DNA of 64,000 nucleotides from Mesorhizobium huakuii. Lineage in GTDB: Bacteria > Pseudomonadota > Alphaproteobacteria > Rhizobiales > Rhizobiaceae. The position numbers were made by a program, and so were the translations under genes. Below are positions 19,347 through 31,406 of the stretch, in pieces. The notes under the pieces were generated by a model that saw only the letters and a list, made by a program, of their open reading frames with translations, was not told the origin of the DNA and did not search any database. Position 1 is the first letter of the stretch. Each line of letters opens with the position of its first letter. The stretch lies in the NCBI RefSeq assembly GCF_030160235.1, contig NZ_BSNY01000007.1, positions 62,001 to 126,000 on the forward strand, in the 5' to 3' direction.

Positions 19347-20344
19347 GCAACCTTGTCGAGCAGCGGCCTCAATGCCGGATGGATCTCCGGCGAGGCATGT
19401 TTGATCAGGGTCAGCAGCGCCCGCTCATTCTCGTATAAGGGCCGGTTCCCCCCAATATGCTCGACCAGCCATTTGGCTTCGCCGGCATCGACCGTCTCGG
19501 CGCGGCGGGCCAGGGCCTCGGTCGCCCTATTCTTGGCCTCCCACTCGGCCTCGATGTCATCGGGGGAGCGGTAGGCCTCGATGATGCCGGCGAGGCCGCC
19601 TGAAACCATGCGGCTGAAGAAGCCGCCGATCTGCGGATCGGCGTGTTCGAGGAAGCTTTCCTGGCGCAGCGCCACATCGCGGGTCGGTGCCTCATAGCCG
19701 GCCGAGCACATGACGAAATTGGCGATCGCCTTGACGAAGAGGTCATTCCAGGACGGATCGTTCTTGGCCTGGGCTGTCTGTTCGTTGATTCTGAACAGCA
19801 CCTCGGCCTCGCCGCGGGTGACGGCGATGTTGCCGTCGCCGCCATGGGCATGCAGGATGCGACGCAGCAATTCGACTTCCGCCTTGGCGATCAGTCCAGG
19901 CACCAGCGCGCCGCCCAGCATCAGGGGTCCCTTGCCGTCGATGACGGCATGCGCAACCTGCTCCAGCGCATAGACGCAAAGCTTGCTCGGCGTGGATCTC
20001 GCCTTTTCCAGCACATGGACCAGCAATTCGAGTTCGGTGCGGCTGTCGACCATCCCGTCGCGCGAAATGGTGCGGACCAGCCAATCGGCGTTGTCCTGCG
20101 AGATATAGCCGGACGGCTTTTCCTGATGGACGATGTAGTCGGTGACCGCCTCGACGAAGAACGGTGCCCACTCCGCGCATTTGTCCTTGGCCGTCTGGTC
20201 GAGAGCGAACAGCGCCTCGGCCTCGCCCCGGGTCACCACGCCATCGGCGAACACGTCGCGGCGCAGCATCAGCACGTCCTCCGGAGCAATGCGATTCTTC
20301 GAGGTCAGCCCAGCCACCGGCGCGCTCATGATCAATTCGCCCAT
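19343..20344 (-). CDS. Unknown protein with a 138-residue internal duplication
   Basis: Cytosolic protein of 333 residues with no recognised family. It is made of two similar halves: VTRGEAEALF at 37-46 recurs as VTRGEAEVLF at 175-184, each followed at the same distance by a Trp and FV (W59 and W199), and NADWLVRTI at 85-93 recurs near residue 300 as EAKWLVEHI. The sequence looks all-helical. Parts such as DVFADGVVTRGE faintly resemble an EF-hand loop, but key acidic positions are missing. Two starts are possible, 20344 and 20329. It is divergent from the gcv riboswitch region. Confidence 0.7.
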   Translation of the reverse strand: MGELIMSAPVAGLTSKNRIAPEDVLMLRRDVFADGVVTRGEAEALFALDQTAKDKCAEWAPFFVEAVTDYIVHQEKPSGYISQDNADWLVRTISRDGMVDSRTELELLVHVLEKARSTPSKLCVYALEQVAHAVIDGKGPLMLGGALVPGLIAKAEVELLRRILHAHGGDGNIAVTRGEAEVLFRINEQTAQAKNDPSWNDLFVKAIANFVMCSAGYEAPTRDVALRQESFLEHADPQIGGFFSRMVSGGLAGIIEAYRSPDDIEAEWEAKNRATEALARRAETVDAGEAKWLVEHIGGNRPLYENERALLTLIKHASPEIHPALRPLLDKVA

Positions 20345-20582
20345 TGTCGTCCCCGTCCGCCCCAAAGCGCTACATCGGCCTGCTATATCAGGAGTGTCTT
20401 GAAAAACCGGCAAACGGCGTGGTTAGCGAAGACTTGTCGACATGCGTCAAATCAAAGAGCCAAAGCGCATCGCCTCGATCCGTTTCAGCGACGCGCTTTA
20501 AATGTCGCTGGGAGGTGACAAGGTGTCGCCGACGGGCTATGGATGGCGCGTCGAGGGCTCGGGATACTGAGTCCTACCTGTT

Positions 20583-20761
20583 TGCGGGAGAGAGCAGCGA
20601 GAGCTGCCGCCGAAGGGGAAATCGCCCGAAATCTCTCAGGCAAAAGAACCGTAGACGGGAAAGACACTCTGGAAAGTCGGGGCTTGCCCCCGCGCCGAAG
20701 GTGTAAGCGCCGCTGACAGAGTTCCGGCTGCGCGAGTCTCTCAGGCTTCAGACAGAGGGGC
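20583..20761 (+). promoter_or_regulatory. Tandem glycine riboswitch (gcvT motif)
   Basis: Two consecutive glycine aptamers lie directly upstream of gcvT. The first, about 20583-20678, has the core GGAGAGAGC, CCGAAGGGG and ATCTCTCAGGCAAAAGAAC. The second, about 20679-20761, has CGCCGAAGGTGTAAGC and GTCTCTCAGGCTTCAGACAG. The repeated CTCTCAGGC block at 20632-20641 and 20737-20746 marks the two binding sites. Glycine binding to such tandem aptamers normally switches on the glycine-cleavage operon. Confidence 0.93.
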
Positions 20762-20810
20762 ACGGACTGGTCGCCATTCGCGGCCGATTGCGTGCGACTC
20801 TGGAGACGAC

Positions 20811-21911
20811 ATGACGGGCGACGATAGCAAACACCTTCCCCTCGAAGACATCCATACAGCCGCCGGTGCGCGTTTCGGCGCCTTTGCCGGCTGGTCGATG
20901 CCGCTGACCTATCCGGCCGGCGTCATGAAGGAGCATCTGCACACCCGCGAGCATGCCGGTCTCTTCGATATCTCGCACATGAAACTGTTCAAGGTCAGCG
21001 GACCGCAAGCGGTTGCGCTGCTCGACCGCGCTTGCCCCCTGGATGCCGGCGCGCTCGAAATCTCGCAGTCGAAACTGTCCTTCTTCCTCAATGAGGCCGG
21101 CGGCATCCTGGACGACCTGATCGTCACCCGGCTCGGCGATACCAGGTTCATGGTTGTCGCCAATGCCGGCAACGCCGTCGCCGACGAAAAGCATCTGCGT
21201 GAGCTGGCCACGACTTTTGACGTGACGGTCGAGCCGCTCGACCGCGTCTTCCTGGCCATCCAGGGACCCGAGGCCTGGGCCGTGCTGTCTCGCGCCGGCA
21301 TCGAGACCGGCTCGCTGCTGTTCATGCACGGGGTCGAGCCGCGGAAAGACTGGTTCATGAGCCGGTCGGGTTATACCGGCGAGGACGGTTTCGAGATCGG
21401 CCTGCCGGAGGCCGCCGCACGGGATTTGGTTACGAAGCTGCTCGAAGACGAGCGCGTTCTGTGGATCGGCCTTGCCGCGCGCGACAGCCTGCGGCTCGAG
21501 GCCGGGCTTTGCCTGCATGGCCAGGACATCACGCCGGAGACCGACCCGGCCGCGGCCGCGCTGATGTGGGCGATCCCCAAGGACATCAGAGCTTCCGGCG
21601 CCTTTATCGGCGCCGACGCCTTACGTGCCGCCGTCGAACGCGGCCCGCCGCAAAAGCGCGTCGGGCTGAAGCCGGAGGGCCGCCAGCCGGTGCGCGCCGG
21701 TGCCGCCCTGTTCGACGCCGACGGCAATCCCGCCGGCCATGTCACATCGGGTGGCTTCGGCCCCTCGGCCGGCCATCCGGTCGCCATGGGCTATGTCGCC
21801 GCATCGCTGGCAAAGCCGGGCACACGGGTGTTCGCCGAGGTACGCGGCACGAAGATCCCCGTCGATATCAGTTCCCTTCCCTTCACCCCTCATCGCTACC
21901 GCAAAGGATGA
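20811..21911 (+). CDS. gcvT: Glycine cleavage system T protein (aminomethyltransferase)
   Basis: Protein of 366 residues that transfers the methylene group from aminomethylated GcvH to tetrahydrofolate. Visible: [20 protein letters not shown] at the N-terminus, the folate-site region [29 protein letters not shown] in the middle and the C-terminal PVAMGYV block. It is the first gene behind the glycine riboswitch, with GGAG nine bases upstream of the ATG. Its stop lies 5 bases before the gcvH start. Confidence 0.95.
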   Translation: MTGDDSKHLPLEDIHTAAGARFGAFAGWSMPLTYPAGVMKEHLHTREHAGLFDISHMKLFKVSGPQAVALLDRACPLDAGALEISQSKLSFFLNEAGGILDDLIVTRLGDTRFMVVANAGNAVADEKHLRELATTFDVTVEPLDRVFLAIQGPEAWAVLSRAGIETGSLLFMHGVEPRKDWFMSRSGYTGEDGFEIGLPEAAARDLVTKLLEDERVLWIGLAARDSLRLEAGLCLHGQDITPETDPAAAALMWAIPKDIRASGAFIGADALRAAVERGPPQKRVGLKPEGRQPVRAGAALFDADGNPAGHVTSGGFGPSAGHPVAMGYVAASLAKPGTRVFAEVRGTKIPVDISSLPFTPHRYRKG

Positions 21912-21916
21912 ACTCC

Positions 21917-22285
21917 ATGGCAAAGACGTATTTCACATCAGATCACGAATGGCTTCGCGTCGAAAGCGGCATCGCCACCGTCGGCATTACCGACTACGCG
22001 CAGGAGCAGCTCGGCGACCTCGTCTTCGTCGAACTGCCGGAAACCGGAAAGAAGCTGACCAAGGGCGACACCGCCGTCGTGGTCGAATCCGTCAAGGCGG
22101 CCTCCGACGTTTACGCGCCGGTCGACGGCGAGATCACCGAGGCCAACGGCACGCTGTCTTCCGACCCGTCGCTGGTCAACTCGGCGGCAACCGGCGCCGG
22201 CTGGCTGTGGAAGATGAAGCTCGCCGACGAAAGCCAGCTCGCCGGCCTCATGGACGAGGCCGCCTACAAAGCCCATATCGCCTGA
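21917..22285 (+). CDS. gcvH: Glycine cleavage system H protein
   Basis: Lipoyl carrier protein of 122 residues that shuttles the aminomethyl group between GcvP and GcvT. The lipoyl lysine lies in [15 protein letters not shown]. The ATG at 21917 ([14 protein letters not shown]) is preferred; an in-frame ATG at 21908 overlapping the gcvT stop would add three residues. It is the second gene of the riboswitch operon, 14 bases before gcvP. Confidence 0.95.
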   Translation: MAKTYFTSDHEWLRVESGIATVGITDYAQEQLGDLVFVELPETGKKLTKGDTAVVVESVKAASDVYAPVDGEITEANGTLSSDPSLVNSAATGAGWLWKMKLADESQLAGLMDEAAYKAHIA

Positions 22286-22299
22286 AATCAGGACTAGAG

Positions 22300-25113
<2,814 letters not shown>

Positions 25114-25125
25114 CAGCCTCTCGGC

Positions 25126-26301
25126 CTACGCGGAGCGCAAGGCCGGCTTGACCGGTTCGGCCTTGCCCATTCTTTTGCGGCTGATCACGCAGTTTCGGCC
25201 GGCGCGCTTGGCCGCGTAGAGCGCGGCGTCCGCCTCGGCCAGCACCTCGTCCAGGCTGCTGCCGTCGACGCCGCCAAAGCCGATGCCGCCGCTGACCGTG
25301 CTGCGCAACGGACCGAGCGGGGTAGGAACGATTTCGGTGCCGAAGGCCACGCCGATCTTGCTGGCGAGATCATGGGCCCGCTCTTCCGTCATCCGCGACA
25401 TGACGATGGCGAATTCCTCGCCGCCCAGGCGAAAGGCGTCGACGCCGGTCCTGGCATATTTCCGGATGACGGCGGCGAAGCGGCACAGGACCTGGTCCCC
25501 GACCGGGTGACCGTAGATGTCGTTCGTCCTCTTGAAGTGGTCGAGGTCGAACATGACGACCGCCATGAAGGGACCGAAGGGCCGCTCAGCGTGGAGGGAC
25601 ATCAACCCGCGACGGTTCATCAGCCCGGTCAATGGATCGGTCATCGTCTCGGCCTTCAACTCGATCTGCGCCTGCAGATGATGAAGGGAGAGCGTCAAGG
25701 CGCCGAGGCCGGTCATGCAGGCCACTGCCACGACGGAATTCAAACGCTCGGCCCAGTTGTCGGGCGCCGCCCCGAGCGTCCATTGTCCCTTGGCCATCAG
25801 AACCACGCCGCAAAGGGCAAACGACACCGCGCAGGTGCCGCTCAGGAACGAAACCACCAGCAGGATCCGGCGATCGTGGCTGCCATTGACCCAGAACATG
25901 GCTCCGATCGTCGACAGCAGCACGGTCACCGTCGCGTAGGTGACGATGAAGCCGACACCGTCAAGGCCCAGGAAGGTGAAGGCGGCGCAGACTGCCATGG
26001 CGGCAAGCGTCGGCACGATCGCACGCCTGTGATCCGGCACGCCGAGATACTGCATGGCCGAAAGGCAGATGATCAGGAAGCCCAGGCTGAGCAGCGCCAG
26101 CGCGATCTGGCAAAGCAGCGGATCGGGCTCCTTGGTGTAGCGCCAGAACAGGATCACATGCGCGACAAGCACGATAATGCCGCACGCCACCGTCAGCACG
26201 AAACGCGCCCGCGGTGCGGTGAGCCAGATGGCAAACATGGTGACGGCCAGGCATGTGCCCGACAGCGCGGCCGCGAGCAGGAGCGAACTGAAATCCAGCA
26301 T
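25126..26301 (-). CDS. Membrane-bound GGDEF protein (putative diguanylate cyclase)
   Basis: Protein of 391 residues. The first 200 or so form about six transmembrane helices of a membrane sensor region; the rest is a GGDEF domain with MTDPLTGLMNRRGL at its start, FDLDHFKRTNDIYGHPVGD (Mg-binding Asp) and RLGGEEFAIV as the active site. It should make cyclic di-GMP. The product-inhibition I-site, which would be RxxD five residues before GGEEF, reads RTGV, so feedback control by that site is probably lost. The signal sensed is unknown. Confidence 0.9.
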   Translation of the reverse strand: MLDFSSLLLAAALSGTCLAVTMFAIWLTAPRARFVLTVACGIIVLVAHVILFWRYTKEPDPLLCQIALALLSLGFLIICLSAMQYLGVPDHRRAIVPTLAAMAVCAAFTFLGLDGVGFIVTYATVTVLLSTIGAMFWVNGSHDRRILLVVSFLSGTCAVSFALCGVVLMAKGQWTLGAAPDNWAERLNSVVAVACMTGLGALTLSLHHLQAQIELKAETMTDPLTGLMNRRGLMSLHAERPFGPFMAVVMFDLDHFKRTNDIYGHPVGDQVLCRFAAVIRKYARTGVDAFRLGGEEFAIVMSRMTEERAHDLASKIGVAFGTEIVPTPLGPLRSTVSGGIGFGGVDGSSLDEVLAEADAALYAAKRAGRNCVISRKRMGKAEPVKPALRSA

Positions 26302-26474
26302 ATCGGGCGGCGGCCTCTCCAGCGTCGGCGATTATGCCGCATTCTAGGTCAGCGGCAGCCCTCGAACATGGCTTTCAGCCGATCTTTCAACCCAAGCTGC
26401 GGTTAGGGTTTACAAAGCGTCGACAGTGCCTGTCCGGAAATCGCACCTTGGCCGGCGCGAGGATCAAACGCGCA

Positions 26475-26948
26475 TCAGCCCTTGTTCAGCAAGGCGAGAT
26501 TGGCGTTGACGACCGTCGGGTCGGCCATGCCGGCCTTCGCCTCGAGCAGCAGCGCCCTGGCCTTCTTCTTGTTGCCGCGCAGCAGTTGCGAATAGCCCAT
26601 ATTGTTGACGATCTGCGGTTTGCGGCCGGCGACCTTCAAGAGCTGGCCATAGGCGCGGTCGGCGAAGTCGAAGCGGCCGAGCTCGTCATAGGAAGCGGCG
26701 AGCCCCATCCAGGCCTCCGCATTGTCGGCCTTCAGTTCGACGGCCTTGCGGAAATGCTGTTCGGCGAGACCATAATTGGCGTCGCGAAACTGCGCCTTGC
26801 CCTGCGCCAGGTCGGATGTGTCGACATCCTTCGCCGCCGGCTGGATCGCGGTCGTCTTGGTCGCGTCGACGTTGTTGTTCGTCGTGCACCCGGTGATCAT
26901 CAGGACGGCCGCCATCGTGGCCACCGCCGCAAATTGTGTCTGACGCAT
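26475..26948 (-). CDS. TPR lipoprotein (TadD-like)
   Basis: Lipoprotein of 157 residues: signal peptide with lipobox ITGC (C21), then tetratricopeptide repeats, the clearest being NYGLAEQHFRKAVELKADNAEAW and the following ASYDELGRFDFADRAYGQLL. Small TPR lipoproteins (TadD) support Tad pilus secretin assembly, and this gene lies near the Tad operon on the same strand, separated from tadC by one secreted-protein gene. The assignment to the Tad system is by context and fold only. Confidence 0.75.
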   Translation of the reverse strand: MRQTQFAAVATMAAVLMITGCTTNNNVDATKTTAIQPAAKDVDTSDLAQGKAQFRDANYGLAEQHFRKAVELKADNAEAWMGLAASYDELGRFDFADRAYGQLLKVAGRKPQIVNNMGYSQLLRGNKKKARALLLEAKAGMADPTVVNANLALLNKG

Positions 26949-27105
26949 GCCCTGCCCCGTCGCCCGATTTGCCGGGTCGTTCTTCAGGTAAAGACATTAG
27001 AGCAAAGCGATTAAACTTCGGTGCCGACATGCAGCAAAGATTTGGTTTCCGCAATACCGGCCGTTAACCATTGGACCGCAACGCCTCAAGCCGACGCGGG
27101 GGGTC

Positions 27106-27933
27106 TCACGGCGGGTCGATGGCCTTGAGCGCGGCCGGAACCGGATAGCGGCTGCCGTCATAGCGCAGCCGGTAGGTCCGGCTCACCGACTTGCCGGGGT
27201 GGGACTGGCACTCGCCATCCTTGTCGGGGAGCGGCTCGTCGGTATCCTGCCGCTCGACCGCGATGATGTCATGGTAGCCGCGATGGATCGTCGGGCTTAT
27301 CGCCAGGCTGACCTGGCTGGAATGAAAGGATCCCGCGCAATTGGTGTCGCCTTCGCCGCCATGGCCGGCCACGGCGAGCCCGTCGAGCACCGCGCGCAGC
27401 GTGTTGCCTGATATAGCGTAGAGCCGCAGGTCGGTTTCGTTGAAGGGATTGGGCTGTGAATGATTGGCCATGTCGATGCGCAGGCCGAAGGCGGTGACAC
27501 CGGGCGCCAGCCCATAGCGCGCGGTATCGAATTCGATGCCACGGATCGCGACGGCATCGTCGTTCATCAGCCTGGGTTGGAGCAGGCGCTGGCGCACCTG
27601 CAGGGTCTTCCTGTCGACGACCAGAAGCTCGATATCGCCAACATGCTGGCCGTAGGCGGATTGGACGCTGTCGATCAGCGGCACCGCGACCAGCAACAGA
27701 TCGTCATGGGCAGGCCAGACCTTGCAGACCAGGCCAGGCATACCGTCCTGCGGGACCGCGAGCGGGATGCTGGTATGCGGTTCGAGCGTGAACGAGCGGC
27801 CGTCGGCGCTTTTCTGGATCTTGGGATAAGCCTGCCGCAACAGCGCGGCGGCATCGCCGCAATCATCGGCCGCAGCCAGGGCGGGCCACAGGCTGGCCGC
27901 AACGAGAGCGGCGGCACACAACACTATTCGCAT
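27106..27933 (-). CDS. Secreted protein of unknown function
   Basis: Protein of 275 residues with a signal peptide (MRIVLCAAALVAASLWPALAAA) and a mature part that looks beta-rich. Cysteines occur at DDCGDA, LVCKVW, DTNCAGS and GECQSH, four in the mature chain, suggesting two disulphides in the periplasm. I recognise no family with confidence. The start at 27933 has GAGGAT just upstream; the frame is open 36 codons further but without coding character. It lies between the Tad operon and the TPR lipoprotein, same strand. Confidence 0.72.
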   Translation of the reverse strand: MRIVLCAAALVAASLWPALAAADDCGDAAALLRQAYPKIQKSADGRSFTLEPHTSIPLAVPQDGMPGLVCKVWPAHDDLLLVAVPLIDSVQSAYGQHVGDIELLVVDRKTLQVRQRLLQPRLMNDDAVAIRGIEFDTARYGLAPGVTAFGLRIDMANHSQPNPFNETDLRLYAISGNTLRAVLDGLAVAGHGGEGDTNCAGSFHSSQVSLAISPTIHRGYHDIIAVERQDTDEPLPDKDGECQSHPGKSVSRTYRLRYDGSRYPVPAALKAIDPP

Positions 27934-28047
27934 GGGATCCTCATGTCGAAGGCCGAGTTCGGGCAGCAGTAGCAGCCTGTCGCCCCTGCTTGGCATTAAG
28001 CTCGACAAGCCGCCATGTGCAGGCTGGCCACCGAACATCAATGCAGC

Positions 28048-29013
28048 CTAATGGTTGCCCGTCATTTTGACGATGATCGGGATGATCGCGATCATCAGCA
28101 CCACCGGCAGGATGCACACCGTCACCGGTATCGACATCTTGGCCGGCAAGGCATGAGCCTTCTCCTCGGCCAGCGACATGCGCTTGTGGCGCATTTCGTC
28201 GGAGAACACGCGCAGCGCGCCTGACAGGCTGGTGCCGAGTTCCTTCGACTGCTGCAGCAGCGTGGCGAACGAGCGAACCTCGTCCAGGCTGAGGCGGTCG
28301 GCGAGCGCCTTCAGCGCATCGTCGAGGCTGCGCCCGGCCCTCAGTTCCAGGGACACCAGTTGCAGGTTCTGGCTGAGCGCCGGATAGGTCTTGGCAAGCT
28401 CCTTGGAGACGCGCTCGATGCCTGCCTCCATGCTCATGCCGGCGTCCGAGCAGACGATCATCAGATCCATGAAGTCGGGAAAGCCGTTGCGGTACTCGCG
28501 CATCTTTTCCCGCACCTGCTGGGTCAGCACCAGGCCGGGCAGGAAATAGCCGGCCACGCCCGACAGGATGACGAACGCCCAGCGGCTGGTCATCGTCGCT
28601 TCGGCGCTGGCCAGCCACTGGTTGAGGACAAAGGCGCCGATCGCGCCGCCAACCAGCGCGGAAAAGCGTATGATGAAGAACGTGCCGACGGCGCGCGGCT
28701 CCATATAGCCGGCCTGGATCAGCTTCATGCGCAGCCGGGCGACATTTTCCGGATCGCTCTTGGCGTAGAATTCCTGCGCCCGCTTCACCGCCTTTTCGCG
28801 CACGACATTGGCGTTCTTCTTCTGCAGAGGCTCGGGCTTCGCGGCCACGGCGCCATGGTCGACCTTGAGCCGACGCTTCAAGTCGTTGCGGTCGCCCTTC
28901 GCCGCCACCATCGGCCATGCGACCGCGACGCTGCCCAGGGCCAAAAGCAGGATCGCCACCGGGATCAGGGAGGTCGGTGCGAGCGAGGCGAGGAATTCGA
29001 TGAAACCCTGCAT
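28048..29013 (-). CDS. tadC: Tad pilus inner-membrane platform protein TadC
   Basis: Protein of 321 residues of the type II secretion F / TadC family, with a membrane helix near the N-terminus, a conserved cytoplasmic four-helix region (DLMIVCSDAGMSMEAGIERVS; ELGTSLSGALRVFSDEMRHKR) and two C-terminal helices. With TadB it forms the inner-membrane platform moved by the TadA ATPase to polymerise Flp pili. Its start is one base after the tadB stop. It is the last gene of the cluster. Confidence 0.92.
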   Translation of the reverse strand: MQGFIEFLASLAPTSLIPVAILLLALGSVAVAWPMVAAKGDRNDLKRRLKVDHGAVAAKPEPLQKKNANVVREKAVKRAQEFYAKSDPENVARLRMKLIQAGYMEPRAVGTFFIIRFSALVGGAIGAFVLNQWLASAEATMTSRWAFVILSGVAGYFLPGLVLTQQVREKMREYRNGFPDFMDLMIVCSDAGMSMEAGIERVSKELAKTYPALSQNLQLVSLELRAGRSLDDALKALADRLSLDEVRSFATLLQQSKELGTSLSGALRVFSDEMRHKRMSLAEEKAHALPAKMSIPVTVCILPVVLMIAIIPIIVKMTGNH

Positions 29014-29014
29014 G

Positions 29015-29980
29015 TCAGAACCTGAAATTCGACATCTTGAACATCATCAAATTGCCCAGCATCAGCCAGGTCACCGACCCGCCGATCAGGTACCAGGTTT
29101 TCGGCTCGTCCCAGACATCGCGGTAGAAACCCGGCATCAGCGCCATGATGGCGGCAAACAGCAGCGCCGGTATCGCCGTCAGTATGTAGGCCGACATGCG
29201 GCCCTCGGTCGAGATGGCGCGCACCTTGCGGCGCAACTTGCCGCGCTCGCGGATCGTCAGCGCCAGGCCGTCGAGGATTTCGCGCAGATTGCCGCCCGAA
29301 CTGGACTGGATGGAAACGGCGGTGATGAACAGCGGCAGATCCTCATGGCCGACCCTGTCGAACAGCGAATTCAACGCCGAGACCAGGTCCGAACCATAGG
29401 TCACCTCATCGGCGATGACACCGAACTCGGTGCCGATCGGATCGGGCATTTCGCGCGACACCATGGCGATGGCCACCGGCACAGGGTGACCGGCCTTGAG
29501 GCCGCGCGTGATCAGTTCCAGCGCCTCGGGCAGTTGCATGCCGAAGCGCTTGAGCCGACGCTTGCGCATGGAGCGCATCACCATCACCGGCACCAGCGGC
29601 AGCAGTGCGACGAACAGGAGAAGCCCCATCAGCAGCGGCAAGCCATACCAGATGGCGACCAGGGTCATGGCCATCGCCACGCCGGAGGTGATCATCAGGA
29701 ATTTCGACAGCGGCATGATCATGCCCGACTGCGTGCGCAGCGCACGGAACCGGTCCGGCGAAAACAGCGACGTGCCGGCGTCGAGGCCTCGCTCCTTGCG
29801 CAGCTGGATCAGCACCTGCTCCTGGCTGATCTTGCTTTCCTGCAGCTTCATGCGCCGGTTGATGGCGGTGCGCTTGTCGCTGCGGCCGGCATAGAGCAGA
29901 TAGCAGGCCTCGGCGATCATGATGCCGGTAAGTGCTGCCCCGGCATAGACGACATAGATTGCGCTCAGCCCGTCGAACAC
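29015..29980 (-). CDS. tadB: Tad pilus inner-membrane platform protein TadB
   Basis: Protein of 321 residues, type II secretion F domain. Visible are the N-terminal membrane helix, the cytoplasmic core with MQLPEALELITRGLKAGHPVPVA and SSGGNLREILDGLALTIRER, and C-terminal helices. The start is a GTG at 29980 (VFDGLSAIYVVYAG), chosen because AGGAG lies seven bases upstream and the tadA stop is 4 bases before it; the frame is open further up only inside tadA. It works with TadC. Confidence 0.92.
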   Translation of the reverse strand: MFDGLSAIYVVYAGAALTGIMIAEACYLLYAGRSDKRTAINRRMKLQESKISQEQVLIQLRKERGLDAGTSLFSPDRFRALRTQSGMIMPLSKFLMITSGVAMAMTLVAIWYGLPLLMGLLLFVALLPLVPVMVMRSMRKRRLKRFGMQLPEALELITRGLKAGHPVPVAIAMVSREMPDPIGTEFGVIADEVTYGSDLVSALNSLFDRVGHEDLPLFITAVSIQSSSGGNLREILDGLALTIRERGKLRRKVRAISTEGRMSAYILTAIPALLFAAIMALMPGFYRDVWDEPKTWYLIGGSVTWLMLGNLMMFKMSNFRF

Positions 29981-29984
29981 CCAG

Positions 29985-31406
29985 CTACTCCTGCGGCCGG
30001 CCGGGTTCGAAGTAGCGTCCGGGGAACTCGATGCCCATGGCACGCAGATCCTCGAGGAAGCGCGGCCGGATGCCGGTCGCCTCGAAATAGCCGAGAATGC
30101 CGCCATCGGCATCCATGCCGGTGCGCACGAAGCGGAAGATCTCCTGCATCTGGATGACGTCGCCTTCCATGCCGGTCACCTCGGCGACGCTCGTCACCTT
30201 GCGCTTGCCGTCGGAAAGCCGGGTCAGCTGCACGATGATGTCGATGGCGCTGGCGATCTGGCTGCGGATCGACTGCACCGTCATCGGCATGCCGGTCATG
30301 CCCAGCATCTGTTCGAGGCGCGAAATGGCATCGCGCGGCGTGTTGGCGTGGATGGTCGCCATCGACCCTTCATGGCCGGTGTTCATCGCCTGCAGCATGT
30401 CGAAAGCCTCCTCGCCGCGGCACTCGCCGAGGATGACCCGGTCGGGGCGCATGCGCAGCGCGTTCTTGACGAGATCGCGCTGCTTGAGTTCGCCATGGCC
30501 CTCGATATTGGCGGGCCGCGTCTCCATGCGCGCGACATGCGGCTGCTGCAGCTGAAGTTCGGCCGCGTCCTCGATGGTGATCAAGCGCTCGTCTTCAGGA
30601 ATGAAGGCCGACAGTGCGTTGAGCATCGTCGTCTTGCCGGTGCCGGTGCCGCCCGAGATGATCGTCGTCTTGCGGGCGTGGACGGCCGCCGCCAGCACTT
30701 CGGCCATGTTCTGGGTGATGGCGCCGAATTCGACCAGCTTGTGCAGGCCGAGCTTGTTCTTGGAGAATTTGCGGATCGATACCAGCGGCCCGTCGACGCC
30801 AACCGGGCGGATGGCGGCGTTGAAGCGCGAGCCGTCCAGCATGCGGGCATCGACCATCGGCTGCGATTCGTCGACCCGACGGCCAACCGCGGCGACGATT
30901 TTGTTAATGATTCTAAGTAGATGCGCCTCATCCTTGAACGGGATATGGACCTGCTGCAGCTTGCCCTTCTTTTCGATGAAGCAGTTCTGGTGGCCGTTGA
31001 TCAGGATGTCGTTGATGTCGGGATCCTTGAGCAAGGGCTCAAGCGGGCCAAGACCCACCATCTCGTCGACGATATCGTCGACCAACGCTTCGAGTTCGGC
31101 GGTGTTGATCGCCATCCGCTCCTGGCGGGTCTTTTCCGAAACGAAATCATGCACCTGCCGGCGCATCTCCTCCTTGGGCAAACGCTCCAGCGCCACCAGG
31201 TTGATTTCCTCGAGCAGCATGCGGTGTATGCGCACGCGCGCGTCGAGCACCTTGTTGGCGTTCTTTGCCGGCGCGACGTCAGGCTTTGCCGGCGAAGCCT
31301 TCCGGCTGGTCGGGATGACGACCGCATGATGCGCGACCGGCGTTGTATCAGCCGGGCGCTGCGGACGCGCGTCGCGGTTCTGCAGGGTGGAAAAACGGCT
31401 GGTCAT
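29985..31406 (-). CDS. tadA: Tad pilus assembly ATPase TadA/CpaF
   Basis: Secretion ATPase of 473 residues that powers Flp pilus assembly and retraction. After a variable N-terminus of about 80 residues come the N-domain with [16 protein letters not shown], a Walker A motif [14 protein letters not shown] near residue 255, the Asp box [13 protein letters not shown], a Walker B region [25 protein letters not shown] and the His box. It overlaps the cpaE stop by 4 bases (ATGA), so the two are coupled. Confidence 0.95.
   Translation of the reverse strand: MTSRFSTLQNRDARPQRPADTTPVAHHAVVIPTSRKASPAKPDVAPAKNANKVLDARVRIHRMLLEEINLVALERLPKEEMRRQVHDFVSEKTRQERMAINTAELEALVDDIVDEMVGLGPLEPLLKDPDINDILINGHQNCFIEKKGKLQQVHIPFKDEAHLLRIINKIVAAVGRRVDESQPMVDARMLDGSRFNAAIRPVGVDGPLVSIRKFSKNKLGLHKLVEFGAITQNMAEVLAAAVHARKTTIISGGTGTGKTTMLNALSAFIPEDERLITIEDAAELQLQQPHVARMETRPANIEGHGELKQRDLVKNALRMRPDRVILGECRGEEAFDMLQAMNTGHEGSMATIHANTPRDAISRLEQMLGMTGMPMTVQSIRSQIASAIDIIVQLTRLSDGKRKVTSVAEVTGMEGDVIQMQEIFRFVRTGMDADGGILGYFEATGIRPRFLEDLRAMGIEFPGRYFEPGRPQE

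Noticed and set aside
19343-20344. EF-hand calcium-binding annotation for the duplicated protein
   Set aside because: Only the first loop has D1, D5-G6 and E12 in register; D3 is missing and the second copy does not fit the loop spacing.
26990-27080. TTAACCAT-type sequences as CtrA binding sites, for example GTTAACCATT near 27063
   Set aside because: The second TTAA half-site at the required spacing (TTAA-N7-TTAA) is missing here and at the other TTAA sites I looked at.
28808-30157. Open frame of 449 codons opposite tadC/tadB
   Set aside because: Shadow of two real Tad genes; His/Gln/Arg-rich with no motif.
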